From assembly GCF_034932065.1 (NCBI RefSeq), contig NZ_JAYGHP010000009.1, positions 62,001 to 126,000 of the forward strand: a stretch of 64,000 nt of DNA, read 5' to 3'. Below are positions 47,131-56,600 of this stretch, in pieces. The translations under genes and the position numbers were made by a program. The stretch is from Crocosphaera sp. UHCC 0190. GTDB lineage: Bacteria > Cyanobacteriota > Cyanobacteriia > Cyanobacteriales > Microcystaceae. Position 1 is the stretch's first letter. Every line of letters begins with the position of its first letter. Below the pieces are notes generated by a model, which did no database searches, was not told the origin of the DNA, and worked only from the letters and a program-made list of their open reading frames with translations.

Positions 47131-47470
47131 AATCTAACTCATTGAATGTTTTTGATTTTTATTTTTCGCTAAAGTATACGTCAGTACCCTAACATATTGA
47201 TGCTGTTTCGTGACGTTAATTCTTGATAAATATTAATTAAATTTTCTTTGAGTTGATCTTCGGTTTCTTTTTGTGTCCAATAATCGGTACATTCTTGAAG
47301 TTCAGCAATTGTTTAAAGAATATCTTCCTTATATCAGACTTAATTTTTAGGAAGCTGCTGTGCATTTATAATGACTTGTGTAGCATAATTCTTGCTTGTC
47401 ACAGGCTAGAAGCCTGCGTTACTAATAGGCATTTTAAATGCGTCTTAGCTTATTGTAGTTTAGGTTTTTT
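47131..47470. other. Gap with decayed coding sequence and a small palindrome
   Basis: On the minus strand about 47188-47315 reads as protein (TIAELQECTDYWTQKETEDQ then LKENLINIYQELTSR), closed by stops at both ends and with no start. It resembles the tail of HicB-like or similar small antitoxins, without proof. CAGGCT-AGA-AGCCTG is a palindrome near 47403, within a repeat-like stretch. Confidence 0.4.
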
Positions 47471-48247
47471 TTAATGATCAATTTGATAAATTTTACGAAT
47501 TTTAGAAGCAATTTGTGGATTTCTTGACTCATGAATAAAGATACAATCATGCTGAGAATTAAAGGTTCCATGGGGGGGAAACTTTTTAATGAGTTTAAAA
47601 CCGAAATTATTTAGATAACTTTCTACCTCACTGAGCAAAGCAATTTCTTTATAGAGTGGAATAACAAAAAGTTCTAGATGAAGTCCAACACAACTTTTTG
47701 ATAAAAATTCAGATGCTCCTTTAAGAATATTATATTCTGCTCCTTGAGCATCAATTTTCAAAAAGTGAAAGGTTTTTAAAGAAAATTCTTCATTAATAAT
47801 TTGATCAAGGGAACGACATTTTAACGTTTTTGTTTCTACTAATTTTGACCTTTCAAACCATGTCTCTGCTAGTTCTTTCGGCCCTTGTAACCTTAAAGTT
47901 TCCCAATGATTTTGAACATATTCATGATTTTGTTGAAATAAAGAAGACCCTGTTGCATTAAATCCTTTATAAATATAGAATGGCAGAGTTTCTTCACTTT
48001 CCCATAATGCTGTATTATAAGTCATGAAATTTTTACCCTTCTGGATCGCTTCATTTGGCTCAAAATTGAGTAAAAAATTGATACAATTAGCATGAGTATT
48101 CCAAGGGGAGGGTAAACCACCAATAGACCCAACATCAATGAGGTTAATCATTCCCTGATTTAAAAAATTTATTTGATATTTTGGGTGATATTTACGTTCT
48201 ATCTTCTTGAGCAAGTTTTTTATTTTTTTACCAGAGAATTTGATCAT
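47471..48247 (-). CDS. FkbM-family SAM-dependent methyltransferase
   Basis: The 258-residue protein has the FkbM hallmark HFLKIDAQGAEYNILKGASE. Upstream motifs are INLIDVGSIGGLPSPW and LNFEPNEAIQKG, and RSLDQIINEEF is typical of the family. FkbM enzymes usually O-methylate sugars or natural products. It starts 10 bases after the NifU-Rieske stop, so it is cotranscribed with the hyp-like block, an unusual neighbour. Confidence 0.85.
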   Translation of the reverse strand: MIKFSGKKIKNLLKKIERKYHPKYQINFLNQGMINLIDVGSIGGLPSPWNTHANCINFLLNFEPNEAIQKGKNFMTYNTALWESEETLPFYIYKGFNATGSSLFQQNHEYVQNHWETLRLQGPKELAETWFERSKLVETKTLKCRSLDQIINEEFSLKTFHFLKIDAQGAEYNILKGASEFLSKSCVGLHLELFVIPLYKEIALLSEVESYLNNFGFKLIKKFPPHGTFNSQHDCIFIHESRNPQIASKIRKIYQIDH

Positions 48248-48257
48248 GATTTTTAAC

Positions 48258-49118
48258 CTAAGCTACTTTAACTAACACTCTTTCCCCACTCCGTTTAACG
48301 GGATAAGCTTCTAAAAACATTCCTGGAGATGTGAGACATTCGCCTGTTTCTAACTGATACTGAAACCCATGATGTAAACAGGTTAAAATGCCATTTTCTA
48401 CTTTTCCTGTATCTAATGACATCGCTAAGTGCATACAACTATTACGATACCCCTTAACTATCTCATCTTTTCTCACTAATATTAACTTTAATCCTTCAAT
48501 TTCTAAGGGTAATATTCCCCCATTAGTAATTTCATCAACTCTTGCTAATGCTACCCACCCTGCATCTTGAGAAGCAGCAAAAGGACTATTAATATTTTCC
48601 CCTGTCTTACTAACAGCAGAAGTATTAACAGACACTACGTTTTTGATTTCAGGACAGTAGGTTTTAATTGCTTGTTCTACCCCCTGTTTCATGGTTAAAG
48701 TAGACGCAGGACAATTGCTACAAGTTCCTACTAATTTAACTTCTACGGTATCCGGTAATTTGATGGCAACTAATTCTACATCTCCGTGATGACTTTTTAG
48801 CCCTGGACGAACGGTTTCTAATGCTTGTTCGATGCGTTTTTCTAAGGGAGGTGTGGGGGCCTTTATTAAGTCATGATAGCGCAAAAGTCCATAGACTAAT
48901 TCATCTTCTACTGCCTGACGTAAGGCAGGTAAAGCGTCCTTTTTTACTGTCTTAATTAGACGGGTTAAAGCTTCTTTATGTAACGCTTCAACCGCTTCTT
49001 TTAATCTTTCAACTACAACCTGTTGATTCTTATCCCATTGACTCACAATTTGTTCATAACGACTAATTTCTTCGATCAAGGTTTCTAGGGTGGCTATTTT
49101 ATCAATTGATTGCGTCAT
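48258..49118 (-). CDS. NifU C-terminal-type (NFU) scaffold fused to a Rieske domain
   Basis: The 286-residue protein has a helical N-terminal third and an NFU domain with LVGTCSNCPASTLTMKQGVE (the CXXC iron-sulfur scaffold). A C-terminal Rieske-type [2Fe-2S] domain carries SCMHLAMSLDTGK and LTCLHHGFQYQL (CxH...CxxH). It probably builds or transfers iron-sulfur clusters. The equivalent gene in Nostoc (alr0692, from memory) lies in the extended hyp operon and has been suggested to act on the small hydrogenase subunit. Confidence 0.88.
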   Translation of the reverse strand: MTQSIDKIATLETLIEEISRYEQIVSQWDKNQQVVVERLKEAVEALHKEALTRLIKTVKKDALPALRQAVEDELVYGLLRYHDLIKAPTPPLEKRIEQALETVRPGLKSHHGDVELVAIKLPDTVEVKLVGTCSNCPASTLTMKQGVEQAIKTYCPEIKNVVSVNTSAVSKTGENINSPFAASQDAGWVALARVDEITNGGILPLEIEGLKLILVRKDEIVKGYRNSCMHLAMSLDTGKVENGILTCLHHGFQYQLETGECLTSPGMFLEAYPVKRSGERVLVKVA

Positions 49119-49130
49119 TTTTTTATGTTT

Positions 49131-49182
49131 GTAGTAAGCTCTTTAGGGCTGATTTGTAAAGGCTAAAGCCTTCACTACGAAC
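49131..49182. repeat. Dispersed palindromic repeat, copy 2
   Basis: GTAGTAAGCTCTTTAGGGCT, a short spacer, and AAAGGCTAAAGCCTTCACTA then CGAAC share the words GTAGTAAGC, TTTAGGGCT and CACTACGAAC with the element at 43108-43145 (reverse complement). Confidence 0.6.
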
Positions 49183-49206
49183 TGTATATATTGTTTTAGT
49201 AATGCA

Positions 49207-49228
49207 GGGACAAACGGCGGTTTGCCCC
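49207..49228. repeat. Palindrome, GGGGTCAA family, diverged copy 3
   Basis: GGGACAAACGG faces CGGTTTGCCCC, an imperfect version of the elements at 31046 and 45443, just after the stop of the small membrane gene. Confidence 0.5.
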
Positions 49229-49242
49229 CAGGAATACCTTAA

Positions 49243-49467
49243 TTATTGCATCTTTACATCTTTGAGTAAAAATGGCATAGCCATTCCCGTAACTAAACTA
49301 GAAATGACGATAACAACAGCAAGATTTAATCCGGTTTCGCCTAACCCCACTAATAACAATAAACCCATTAATACGCCAAAGGTTAATTGTCGATAAAAAT
49401 AACCAGGGTTACGGAATAATTTGCCCTTTAAAAACAATTTTGCAGAATACCAAGCGAGATCTAACAT
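49243..49467 (-). CDS. Small membrane protein of the hyp-associated cluster
   Basis: The 74-residue protein starting MLDLAWYSAKLFLKGKLFRN has two hydrophobic helices (FGVLMGLLLLVGLG and VVIVISSLVTGMAM) and ends LLKDVKMQ. ATG at 49467 is chosen over a TTG six bases earlier; AGGAG lies about 10 bases upstream. It probably corresponds to asr0690-type proteins of the Nostoc extended hyp operon (from memory). Function unknown. Confidence 0.7.
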   Translation of the reverse strand: MLDLAWYSAKLFLKGKLFRNPGYFYRQLTFGVLMGLLLLVGLGETGLNLAVVIVISSLVTGMAMPFLLKDVKMQ

Positions 49468-49479
49468 TGTCAATAACTC

Positions 49480-49749
49480 CTAGATAAATTTTAAAATAAC
49501 TAACCCAATAGCCGCCACAGGAATAACCCCCGCCGGCCCAAACATACTACCAAGAATTGCCGCTAATTCATAACCGATATCTTTCCCTGCTAATAAAATG
49601 CCACCAATGGCCCCACCAATAGCAGAAATAACCGCAGCAACCATTAACCAAAATAGTCCAGTCACTAAGGTGATTTCTCCTCCTGTGAGATTACCAAAAA
49701 AGGTCTGAATTACTTCATCCGTACTTAAATAACCCATAATGTCAGTCAT
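49480..49749 (-). CDS. Small glycine-rich membrane protein of the hyp-associated cluster
   Basis: The 89-residue protein has an N-terminal soluble part (STDEVIQTFFGNLTGGEITL). Two glycine- and alanine-rich helices follow (MVAAVISAIGGAIGGILLAG and MFGPAGVIPVAAIGLVILKF). It lies 12 bases before the next small membrane gene and downstream of the TPR gene. It probably matches asr0689-type proteins of Nostoc (from memory). Function unknown. Confidence 0.7.
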   Translation of the reverse strand: MTDIMGYLSTDEVIQTFFGNLTGGEITLVTGLFWLMVAAVISAIGGAIGGILLAGKDIGYELAAILGSMFGPAGVIPVAAIGLVILKFI

Positions 49750-49812
49750 TGAAATTTTACTCCTTAAATTAAGTAAACGAAAAACTTTTGGTCCCAGTTA
49801 AACGAAGCGTTA

Positions 49813-50787
49813 TTAGGTCAAGGCGGATAATTCTTTTGCAATGTCTTGTAACATTTCTGCGACAATGTTAGACCGTTCTACTTGTCCATAGTCCCTGAAG
49901 ATTTTTTGCGCTTCTTGATAGTAACTTTGGGCCTGTCTTAAATTATTGGCATTGCCAAATTGAGGGTGTTCTACATCATCCGGTAAGTTAAACAAAACAT
50001 TCGCTTTATTAGCAATGGTGTTAGCATATTCTATGGGCATATCTTGAGCATTTCTCACCTTTAATGCCTCATCATAAGCAGCTAATGCTTTCAAATTATT
50101 TTCGATAGGATGGGTACTAGAAAGGTACTGCAACGCATTGGCCAAATTGTTCTGTAACATGGCATATTCCGTCGGATGATCAATTAATGTCACCCATTCC
50201 AACGCCGCTTCAAAAGACTGTACTGCCATTCCTTGACGCATTTTGTCCTTTTCGGGGCTTAAAGGCAGGGAAAGATAAGCAATGGCAATGTTATTCTGCA
50301 AAATGGCATATTCTTGCGGATAACTCTCTCCCGTAAACACTCTGACTGCTTTTTGATACGCTTGTATTGCTTCTTGCATGGTCGCTTGATTAAACCCCAC
50401 TAACCCCTGCAATACTACCCCCAAATTCATCTGTGTCTCGGCCACTTCTTCAGGGGAGGCATATTCTTCTAAAATGGGCAAGGCTGTCTCATAAGCCGTT
50501 TTTGCCTCTAATAATACGTTTGGCCCTTCATAGGGAATAGTACGCAAAGCTGTCCCCATTCCTGACAAACATCTGGCCCGTAATAAAGGATAGTCGGGGG
50601 GACATAATTCTAGTCCTCTACGGTAGAGAAAGACAGCATCTTCGAGTTGTTGCGGGGTTTTTGGTTTATTTTGTAGTCCTGCTGCCATTTCAATCAACAT
50701 TTCAATCTTTTCTGACACAGTGGCCATGTCAGACTCGATGGCCGCTAAGGCAGCTTTGACGTTAGTATCACTAATGGTAGGTGTCAC
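49813..50787 (-). CDS. TPR-repeat protein of the hyp-associated cluster
   Basis: The 324-residue soluble protein is built of tetratricopeptide-like helical pairs, for example LEDAVFLYRRGLELCPPDYP, EAKTAYETALPILEEYASPE, MQEAIQAYQKAVRVFTGESY and NLKALAAYDEALKVRNAQDM. TPR arrays mediate protein-protein contacts. It heads the minus-strand block that continues through the two small membrane proteins and the NifU-Rieske protein. In Nostoc a TPR gene (alr0691, from memory) has the same neighbours. Confidence 0.85.
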   Translation of the reverse strand: MTPTISDTNVKAALAAIESDMATVSEKIEMLIEMAAGLQNKPKTPQQLEDAVFLYRRGLELCPPDYPLLRARCLSGMGTALRTIPYEGPNVLLEAKTAYETALPILEEYASPEEVAETQMNLGVVLQGLVGFNQATMQEAIQAYQKAVRVFTGESYPQEYAILQNNIAIAYLSLPLSPEKDKMRQGMAVQSFEAALEWVTLIDHPTEYAMLQNNLANALQYLSSTHPIENNLKALAAYDEALKVRNAQDMPIEYANTIANKANVLFNLPDDVEHPQFGNANNLRQAQSYYQEAQKIFRDYGQVERSNIVAEMLQDIAKELSALT

Positions 50788-51109
50788 GGCTTTAATATTT
50801 CAAATAAGGGTTAAAAGCTTTTGTCAGATAGTTTAAGAAATTATGAGAAATGGTTATTTTCTCAAGAAAAAAATGTCATGGTTTTCTCACAATATAGAAA
50901 TCTAATTCAGAGATTAAGTTTTAGGTTGACAGAATACTGACTCTATTTAAACAATAGCTCTAAATTTTGGGGCTTTTTCTTTGTATTGTTTTAAGATTAT
51001 TATCAATAATCTTCACATCCAGTGCGCTTCAATAATTTGTAAGATTCCCTAACGCCTAACCCCGATTCTGATACACTTTAAACTAATAAGAGATTGCTGA
51101 GCATTAATC
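50788..51109. other. Divergent intergenic region
   Basis: The 322 bases separate the TPR gene from the plus-strand mutase and hold no ORF. The only notable sign is a perfect hairpin at 50993-51013, annotated separately. Confidence 0.5.
50993..51013. promoter_or_regulatory. Perfect AT-rich palindrome, operator candidate
   Basis: AAGATTATT (50993-51001) and AATAATCTT (51005-51013) flank ATC. It lies about 100 bases before the mutase start and 205 bases before the TPR start. The words distantly resemble a Fur-type operator; this is weak. Confidence 0.3.
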
Positions 51110-52645
51110 ATGATGGCACAAGAATTTAACTGGAAAAAACTGCAAAATGGGTCAGATATTCGCGGAGTTACCCTAGAAGGGGTTGTGGATGAACCCGTTA
51201 ATTTAACCCCTGAAGTTGCTCAAATTTTAGGTCAAGGGTTTGTCAGTTGGTTAAGCCAGAAATTAGACAAAAAAGCCTCAGATTTAACCATATCTTTAGG
51301 GCGAGATAGTCGCTTATCTGGGCCAACTTTAATGGCAGCAGTAAGTGAAGGAATTAGACTCATGGGAAGTCTGGTTTATGATTTTGATATTGCCTCAACC
51401 CCTGCTATGTTTATGAGTACCATTACCCCTAATTTTAACTGTGACGGGGCAATTATGTTAACCGCTAGTCATTTACCCTTTAATCGTAATGGCTTAAAGT
51501 TTTTTACGGCAGAAGGTGGGTTGGATAAACCAGATATTACGAATATTTTAAGTTTAGCTGAAAAGAATAATTTTGTTGCAGCAATAGAAAAAGGCAACCT
51601 AGAAAAACATGACTTTATCGCTGTTTATGCAGAAGGTTTAGTCAAAAAAGTACGAGAATGTGTCAATCATCCTGATGATTTTGAACAACCCTTAAAAGGG
51701 TTAAAAATTATTGTTGATGCGGGAAATGGGGCAGGGGGATTTTACGCCGATAAAGTCTTAAAACCCTTGGGTGCTGATACAACAGGTAGTCAATTTTTAA
51801 ATCCTGATGGCACATTTCCTAATCATATTCCTAACCCGGAAGATGCAACAGCAATGGCTTCAATTTGTCAAGCAGTTATTGATAATAAAGCAGATTTTGG
51901 CATTATTTTTGATACGGATGTAGATCGAGGGGCTGCAGTTGATAATTTAGGAAAAGAACTGAATCGCAATCGTTTAATTGCTTTAATTTCTGCTATCGTT
52001 TTAAAAGAGCATCCAGGCTCAACTATTGTCACAGATTCCATTACATCTGATGGGTTAACCAAATTTATTGAAGAAGAATTAAAAGGGGTTCATCATCGCT
52101 TTAAAAGAGGCTACAAAAATGTTATTAATGAATCGATTCGTTTAAATAAAGAGGGACAAGAATCATGGTTAGCCATTGAAACTTCTGGCCATGGTGCGAT
52201 GAAAGAAAACTATTTTTTAGATGATGGGGCTTATTTAGTGACAAAACTATTAATTGAATTGGCTAAATCTCTGCAAAAAGGGAAACTTTTAACGGATTTA
52301 ATTGCTACTTTACAAGAACCAGAAGAAAGTGAAGAATTCCGCTTGAAAATAAACACTGAAGACTTCAAAGAATATGGCAATCAAGTGATTCAGAAATTAA
52401 CCGAATTTGCCAGCACTCAAGACAATTGGCAAATAGTACCTAATAATTATGAAGGGGTAAGAATTTCTTGTCAATCTCCTGAAGAAAATGGCTGGTTATT
52501 ATTACGTTTATCTCTTCACGATCCTGTTATACCTATTAATATTGAATCAAATGTTTCGGGAGGTGTGGCTAAAATAGCCACTTGCTTGCTAGAATTTTTA
52601 ACGCCGTTTGATTTATTAGATTTATCAGCTTTTGAGCAAAAATAA
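51110..52645 (+). CDS. Phosphohexomutase (phosphomannomutase/phosphoglucomutase family), second copy
   Basis: The 511-residue protein carries the phosphoserine loop MLTASHLPFNRNGLKFF, the metal loop IIFDTDVDRGAAVD, a sugar loop AIETSGHGAMKENYFLDDGA and a C-terminal phosphate-binding part VSGGVAKIA. The last loop differs from the usual RxSGTEP, as in the plant-plastid-like branch of the superfamily. Sequence is distant from the mutase at 36567, so substrate specificity probably differs. Start could be either ATG of ATGATG. Confidence 0.85.
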   Translation: MMAQEFNWKKLQNGSDIRGVTLEGVVDEPVNLTPEVAQILGQGFVSWLSQKLDKKASDLTISLGRDSRLSGPTLMAAVSEGIRLMGSLVYDFDIASTPAMFMSTITPNFNCDGAIMLTASHLPFNRNGLKFFTAEGGLDKPDITNILSLAEKNNFVAAIEKGNLEKHDFIAVYAEGLVKKVRECVNHPDDFEQPLKGLKIIVDAGNGAGGFYADKVLKPLGADTTGSQFLNPDGTFPNHIPNPEDATAMASICQAVIDNKADFGIIFDTDVDRGAAVDNLGKELNRNRLIALISAIVLKEHPGSTIVTDSITSDGLTKFIEEELKGVHHRFKRGYKNVINESIRLNKEGQESWLAIETSGHGAMKENYFLDDGAYLVTKLLIELAKSLQKGKLLTDLIATLQEPEESEEFRLKINTEDFKEYGNQVIQKLTEFASTQDNWQIVPNNYEGVRISCQSPEENGWLLLRLSLHDPVIPINIESNVSGGVAKIATCLLEFLTPFDLLDLSAFEQK

Positions 52646-52684
52646 TTCTTTGATTTTGATAAATTAAACCCCTATCTTACCCCT

Positions 52685-52710
52685 AAAAAGCCTGTATATA
52701 CAGGCTTTTT
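52685..52710. terminator. Perfect bidirectional hairpin terminator
   Basis: AAAAAGCCTGTA and TACAGGCTTTTT arms flank a TA loop, 40 bases after the mutase stop. Confidence 0.85.
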
Positions 52711-52735
52711 ACTCCCATTATTATGATAAATATGT

Positions 52736-52741
52736 TATAAT
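52736..52741 (+). promoter_or_regulatory. Putative -10 element of the MscS gene
   Basis: TATAAT lies 43 bases before the start; no clear -35 is seen. Confidence 0.4.
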
Positions 52742-52783
52742 GGTTTAGAATAAAATTCAAATAAATCAATTGGAGGAAAGCAA

Positions 52784-53605
52784 ATGGGAACCATCAATGT
52801 AGAAGTCCTAGGGGCTAAACTACAAGAATGGTTAGTCGAATTCGGCATACAAGTTATTGCAGCAATTATCATTCTTTTTGTGGGGATACAAATAGCAAAA
52901 TTATCCCGAAATTTAGTTCAAAGGTTGTTGAAAAGAACGAAAGTTGATGTTACCTTAATTAGTTTTACAGGAAATGCAACTTATGTCATCATTCTCGCCC
53001 TCGTTACCATTATTGTTTTAGGACAAGTCGGGGTTAAAACGGCTTCTTTAATTGCCATTTTAGGTTCAGTTGGTATTGCTGTTGGTTTAGCTTTACAAGG
53101 ATCATTATCGAATATTGCATCAGGGGTAATGTTAATTCTGTTTCGTCCCTTTCGTGTGGGAGATTATATTGAGGGAGGAGGGACAGCAGGTATTGTTAAA
53201 GATATCCAGATCTTTAACACCATTTTAATTAGTCCCGATAACTGTAGAATTATTGTTCCTAACAGCAAATTTTTTGAGAATAGTATTACTAACTATTCTG
53301 TTGAAGATACCCGCCGCATTGATTTAATATTTGGGGTTGGTTATGGGGACAACATTCAAGAAGTAAAACGGTTACTGACTGAAATTTTAGCAGAAGATAA
53401 ACGCATTTTAAAAGATCCTATCCCCACCATTGGACTATTAGAATTAGCCGATAATAGCGTTAATTTTGCCGTTCGTCCTTGGGTCAAAACTTCTGATTAC
53501 TGGGATGTTTATTTCAGTTTACAAGAAACGGTTAAACAACGATTTGATGCAGCAGGAATTAATATTCCTTTCCCTCAACGAGATATTTATGTTCATCAAG
53601 TTTAA
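52784..53605 (+). CDS. mscS: Small-conductance mechanosensitive channel MscS
   Basis: The 273-residue protein has three N-terminal helices; the third is the glycine/alanine-rich pore helix ILGSVGIAVGLALQGSLSNI. The MscS beta domain follows (FRPFRVGDYIEGGGTAGIVK, IVPNSKFFENSITNYS), then the alpha/beta C-terminal part. It releases solutes on osmotic downshock. Length matches E. coli MscS (286). GGAGG precedes the ATG at good spacing. Confidence 0.92.
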   Translation: MGTINVEVLGAKLQEWLVEFGIQVIAAIIILFVGIQIAKLSRNLVQRLLKRTKVDVTLISFTGNATYVIILALVTIIVLGQVGVKTASLIAILGSVGIAVGLALQGSLSNIASGVMLILFRPFRVGDYIEGGGTAGIVKDIQIFNTILISPDNCRIIVPNSKFFENSITNYSVEDTRRIDLIFGVGYGDNIQEVKRLLTEILAEDKRILKDPIPTIGLLELADNSVNFAVRPWVKTSDYWDVYFSLQETVKQRFDAAGINIPFPQRDIYVHQV

Positions 53606-53630
53606 CCCCTAAATCAAATTAATTGCATCA

Positions 53631-53703
53631 GGTAGGGCAGGTTTTGATATAATTTTAATAGTTATATAATCGGATGTTATCTAAACCCAAACCTGCCCCT
53701 ACC
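53631..53703. repeat. Inverted repeat with 16-base arms, AT-rich centre
   Basis: GGTAGGGCAGGTTTTG (53631-53646) faces CAAACCTGCCCCTACC (53688-53703) across a 41-base AT-rich centre. The size and shape suit a small non-autonomous element or a dispersed intergenic repeat. Confidence 0.55.
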
Positions 53704-53751
53704 AATTGCCAATTTACTTAATTTCTGATACTTTAATTTACTCCTAATATT

Positions 53752-54225
53752 ATGTCTATTATTACTAACTTAAAAACCTTATATGAAATCGATGATGTAC
53801 AATGGTTAGAAGACACAATTAAATTATTAAAAGAGCGTCAATTTGAAGCCTTAGATCTAGATAATTTAATCGAGGAGTTAGAAGACTTGGGGAGTGAAAA
53901 AAGAAATGCCGTTGTTAGTTTATTAGAACAGGTGATTCGTCATTTATTATTACTTGAATATTGGACAATAGAAAGAGAACAAAACCTTGGCCATTGGGAA
54001 TCAGAAATCATCAGTTTTCGGACTCAATTACGAAGAAAACTAACCACAAATCTTCGCAATTATCTAACAGAAGAATTACTCTCAATTTATCAAGATGCTT
54101 TACTTTTTGTGCAACGAAAAACCAGTTTTAAAGTAAATTTTCCTGAAACTTGTCCCTATAGTTTAGAACAATTATTAGATATTGACTACGGACTTAAGAA
54201 AAGAAAACTTGACAAAAATAGTTAA
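53752..54225 (+). CDS. DUF29 family protein
   Basis: The 157-residue protein has the DUF29 pattern: LYEIDDVQWLEDTIKLLKER, LDLDNLIEELEDLGSEKRNA, LLEQVIRHLLLLEYW and RKLTTNLRNYLTEELLSIYQ. DUF29 proteins are all-helical, very common in cyanobacteria in many paralogues and often near mobile or toxin-antitoxin genes. Function is unknown. Confidence 0.85.
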   Translation: MSIITNLKTLYEIDDVQWLEDTIKLLKERQFEALDLDNLIEELEDLGSEKRNAVVSLLEQVIRHLLLLEYWTIEREQNLGHWESEIISFRTQLRRKLTTNLRNYLTEELLSIYQDALLFVQRKTSFKVNFPETCPYSLEQLLDIDYGLKKRKLDKNS

Positions 54226-54228
54226 TCA

Positions 54229-54295
54229 AAACTTACGCGCAGATATTATCTTTAGGAGCGCAAGCCAGATAGTGCGGCTTCCTTGCGCCCTCTCT
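54229..54295. repeat. Imperfect inverted repeat after the DUF29 gene
   Basis: GGAGCGCAAGCC (54255-54266) and GGCTTCCTTGCGCCC (54276-54290) pair imperfectly behind AAAACTTACGCG, a combination of words seen in dispersed cyanobacterial repeats. It may also end both flanking genes. Confidence 0.5.
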
Positions 54296-54318
54296 TTGAT
54301 AACTAAATCGCTTTTTTG

Positions 54319-54909
54319 TTAAAAACAAATACCTGTTGTCTGACAAAAGATATCATTTATGTCTCCTCCAAAAGAATTATTATTACCGCGTCGATAGAAA
54401 TTACGATTATAGTTATTTACGTTCCGAGCTTCAGGGCTGTTGGCAATTTCAGTTTTGACATCATCAATGTTTCTGCCATTAATAATTAAAGTTCGGTAGC
54501 TCTGCAATCCAGAGCTATCGGCGTTCCGTCCCAAAAACTCTTGATATATTGCGTTCATCGCTTGATCAAATGCTGGACTACGGGCAAGATCAGTCCTTAC
54601 CTGAGCTAAAGACCAGCCTTTATTATTAATGGCTTGGCTATAGTTTCTTAGACCATTGTAGTCGGCATTGTACCCCAAAACCTGAAGATAGATATTATCT
54701 ATTTCTTTATTAAGCTCAGAATCGTTACGAGTTCGATTGACATTCCCATTATTGTTGTTAAAGCGATAATTAAAACTGCCATAGCCAGGGCAATTAATCA
54801 CACTCTGATCACGGAAACAGGTAATTCTTTCTGATTGAGCCAATGCCGGAACAGCACTTATTAAACTAATTAATAAGATACTAGCGGTAGATATAATTAA
54901 AGATTTCAT
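54319..54909 (-). CDS. Exported DUF4214-like protein
   Basis: The 196-residue protein starts MKSLIISTASILLISLISAV with cleavage after ALA. ATG at 54909 is preferred to an upstream in-frame start because GGAGAG precedes it and it begins the signal peptide. It holds two copies of a helical repeat (IDNIYLQVLGYNADYNGLRN and MNAIYQEFLGRNADSSGLQS), the DUF4214 pattern, then an asparagine-rich tail with a CQTTGIC cysteine pair. Extracellular or periplasmic; role unknown. Confidence 0.75.
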   Translation of the reverse strand: MKSLIISTASILLISLISAVPALAQSERITCFRDQSVINCPGYGSFNYRFNNNNGNVNRTRNDSELNKEIDNIYLQVLGYNADYNGLRNYSQAINNKGWSLAQVRTDLARSPAFDQAMNAIYQEFLGRNADSSGLQSYRTLIINGRNIDDVKTEIANSPEARNVNNYNRNFYRRGNNNSFGGDINDIFCQTTGICF

Positions 54910-55123
54910 GATTAACTCTCCGAGAGTTTTTATTCGTTTTTTATAAAATACAAACAAGTCATCACATCCCACACCGCTCCCCTGCGGTCGAACCTAGCAA
55001 TTCAGATGACGAACAGTTCAGCCTCTAGCACTTCTCAGAATCCCCACACTTCCTGCTCTCATTTTTCAGTGGGTTTTTACAAGTGGATAAGTATTCATAT
55101 TTATACTCTTATTATAACATTTT

Positions 55124-55155
55124 ATAATAAAAAAAGCCCGCTATAAGCGGACTTA
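55124..55155 (-). terminator. Terminator of the pyrH-frr operon
   Basis: On the minus strand AAGTCCGCTTATAGCGGGCT forms a hairpin followed by seven T. Confidence 0.8.
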
Positions 55156-55183
55156 AAATAATTTCAGTAATAAATTGAATGAT

Positions 55184-56468
<1,285 letters not shown>

Positions 56469-56600
56469 CTATGATATCTGGGTAATAAGCATCAGATATC
56501 TTGTCCTTTTTGTCAAACTCATTATCTCATTAAGTCTTCAATTAACAGAATTTCTTTTAGGGGTGGAGGTTAAAATTAGAAATGAAGCCCAAGGATTTAA

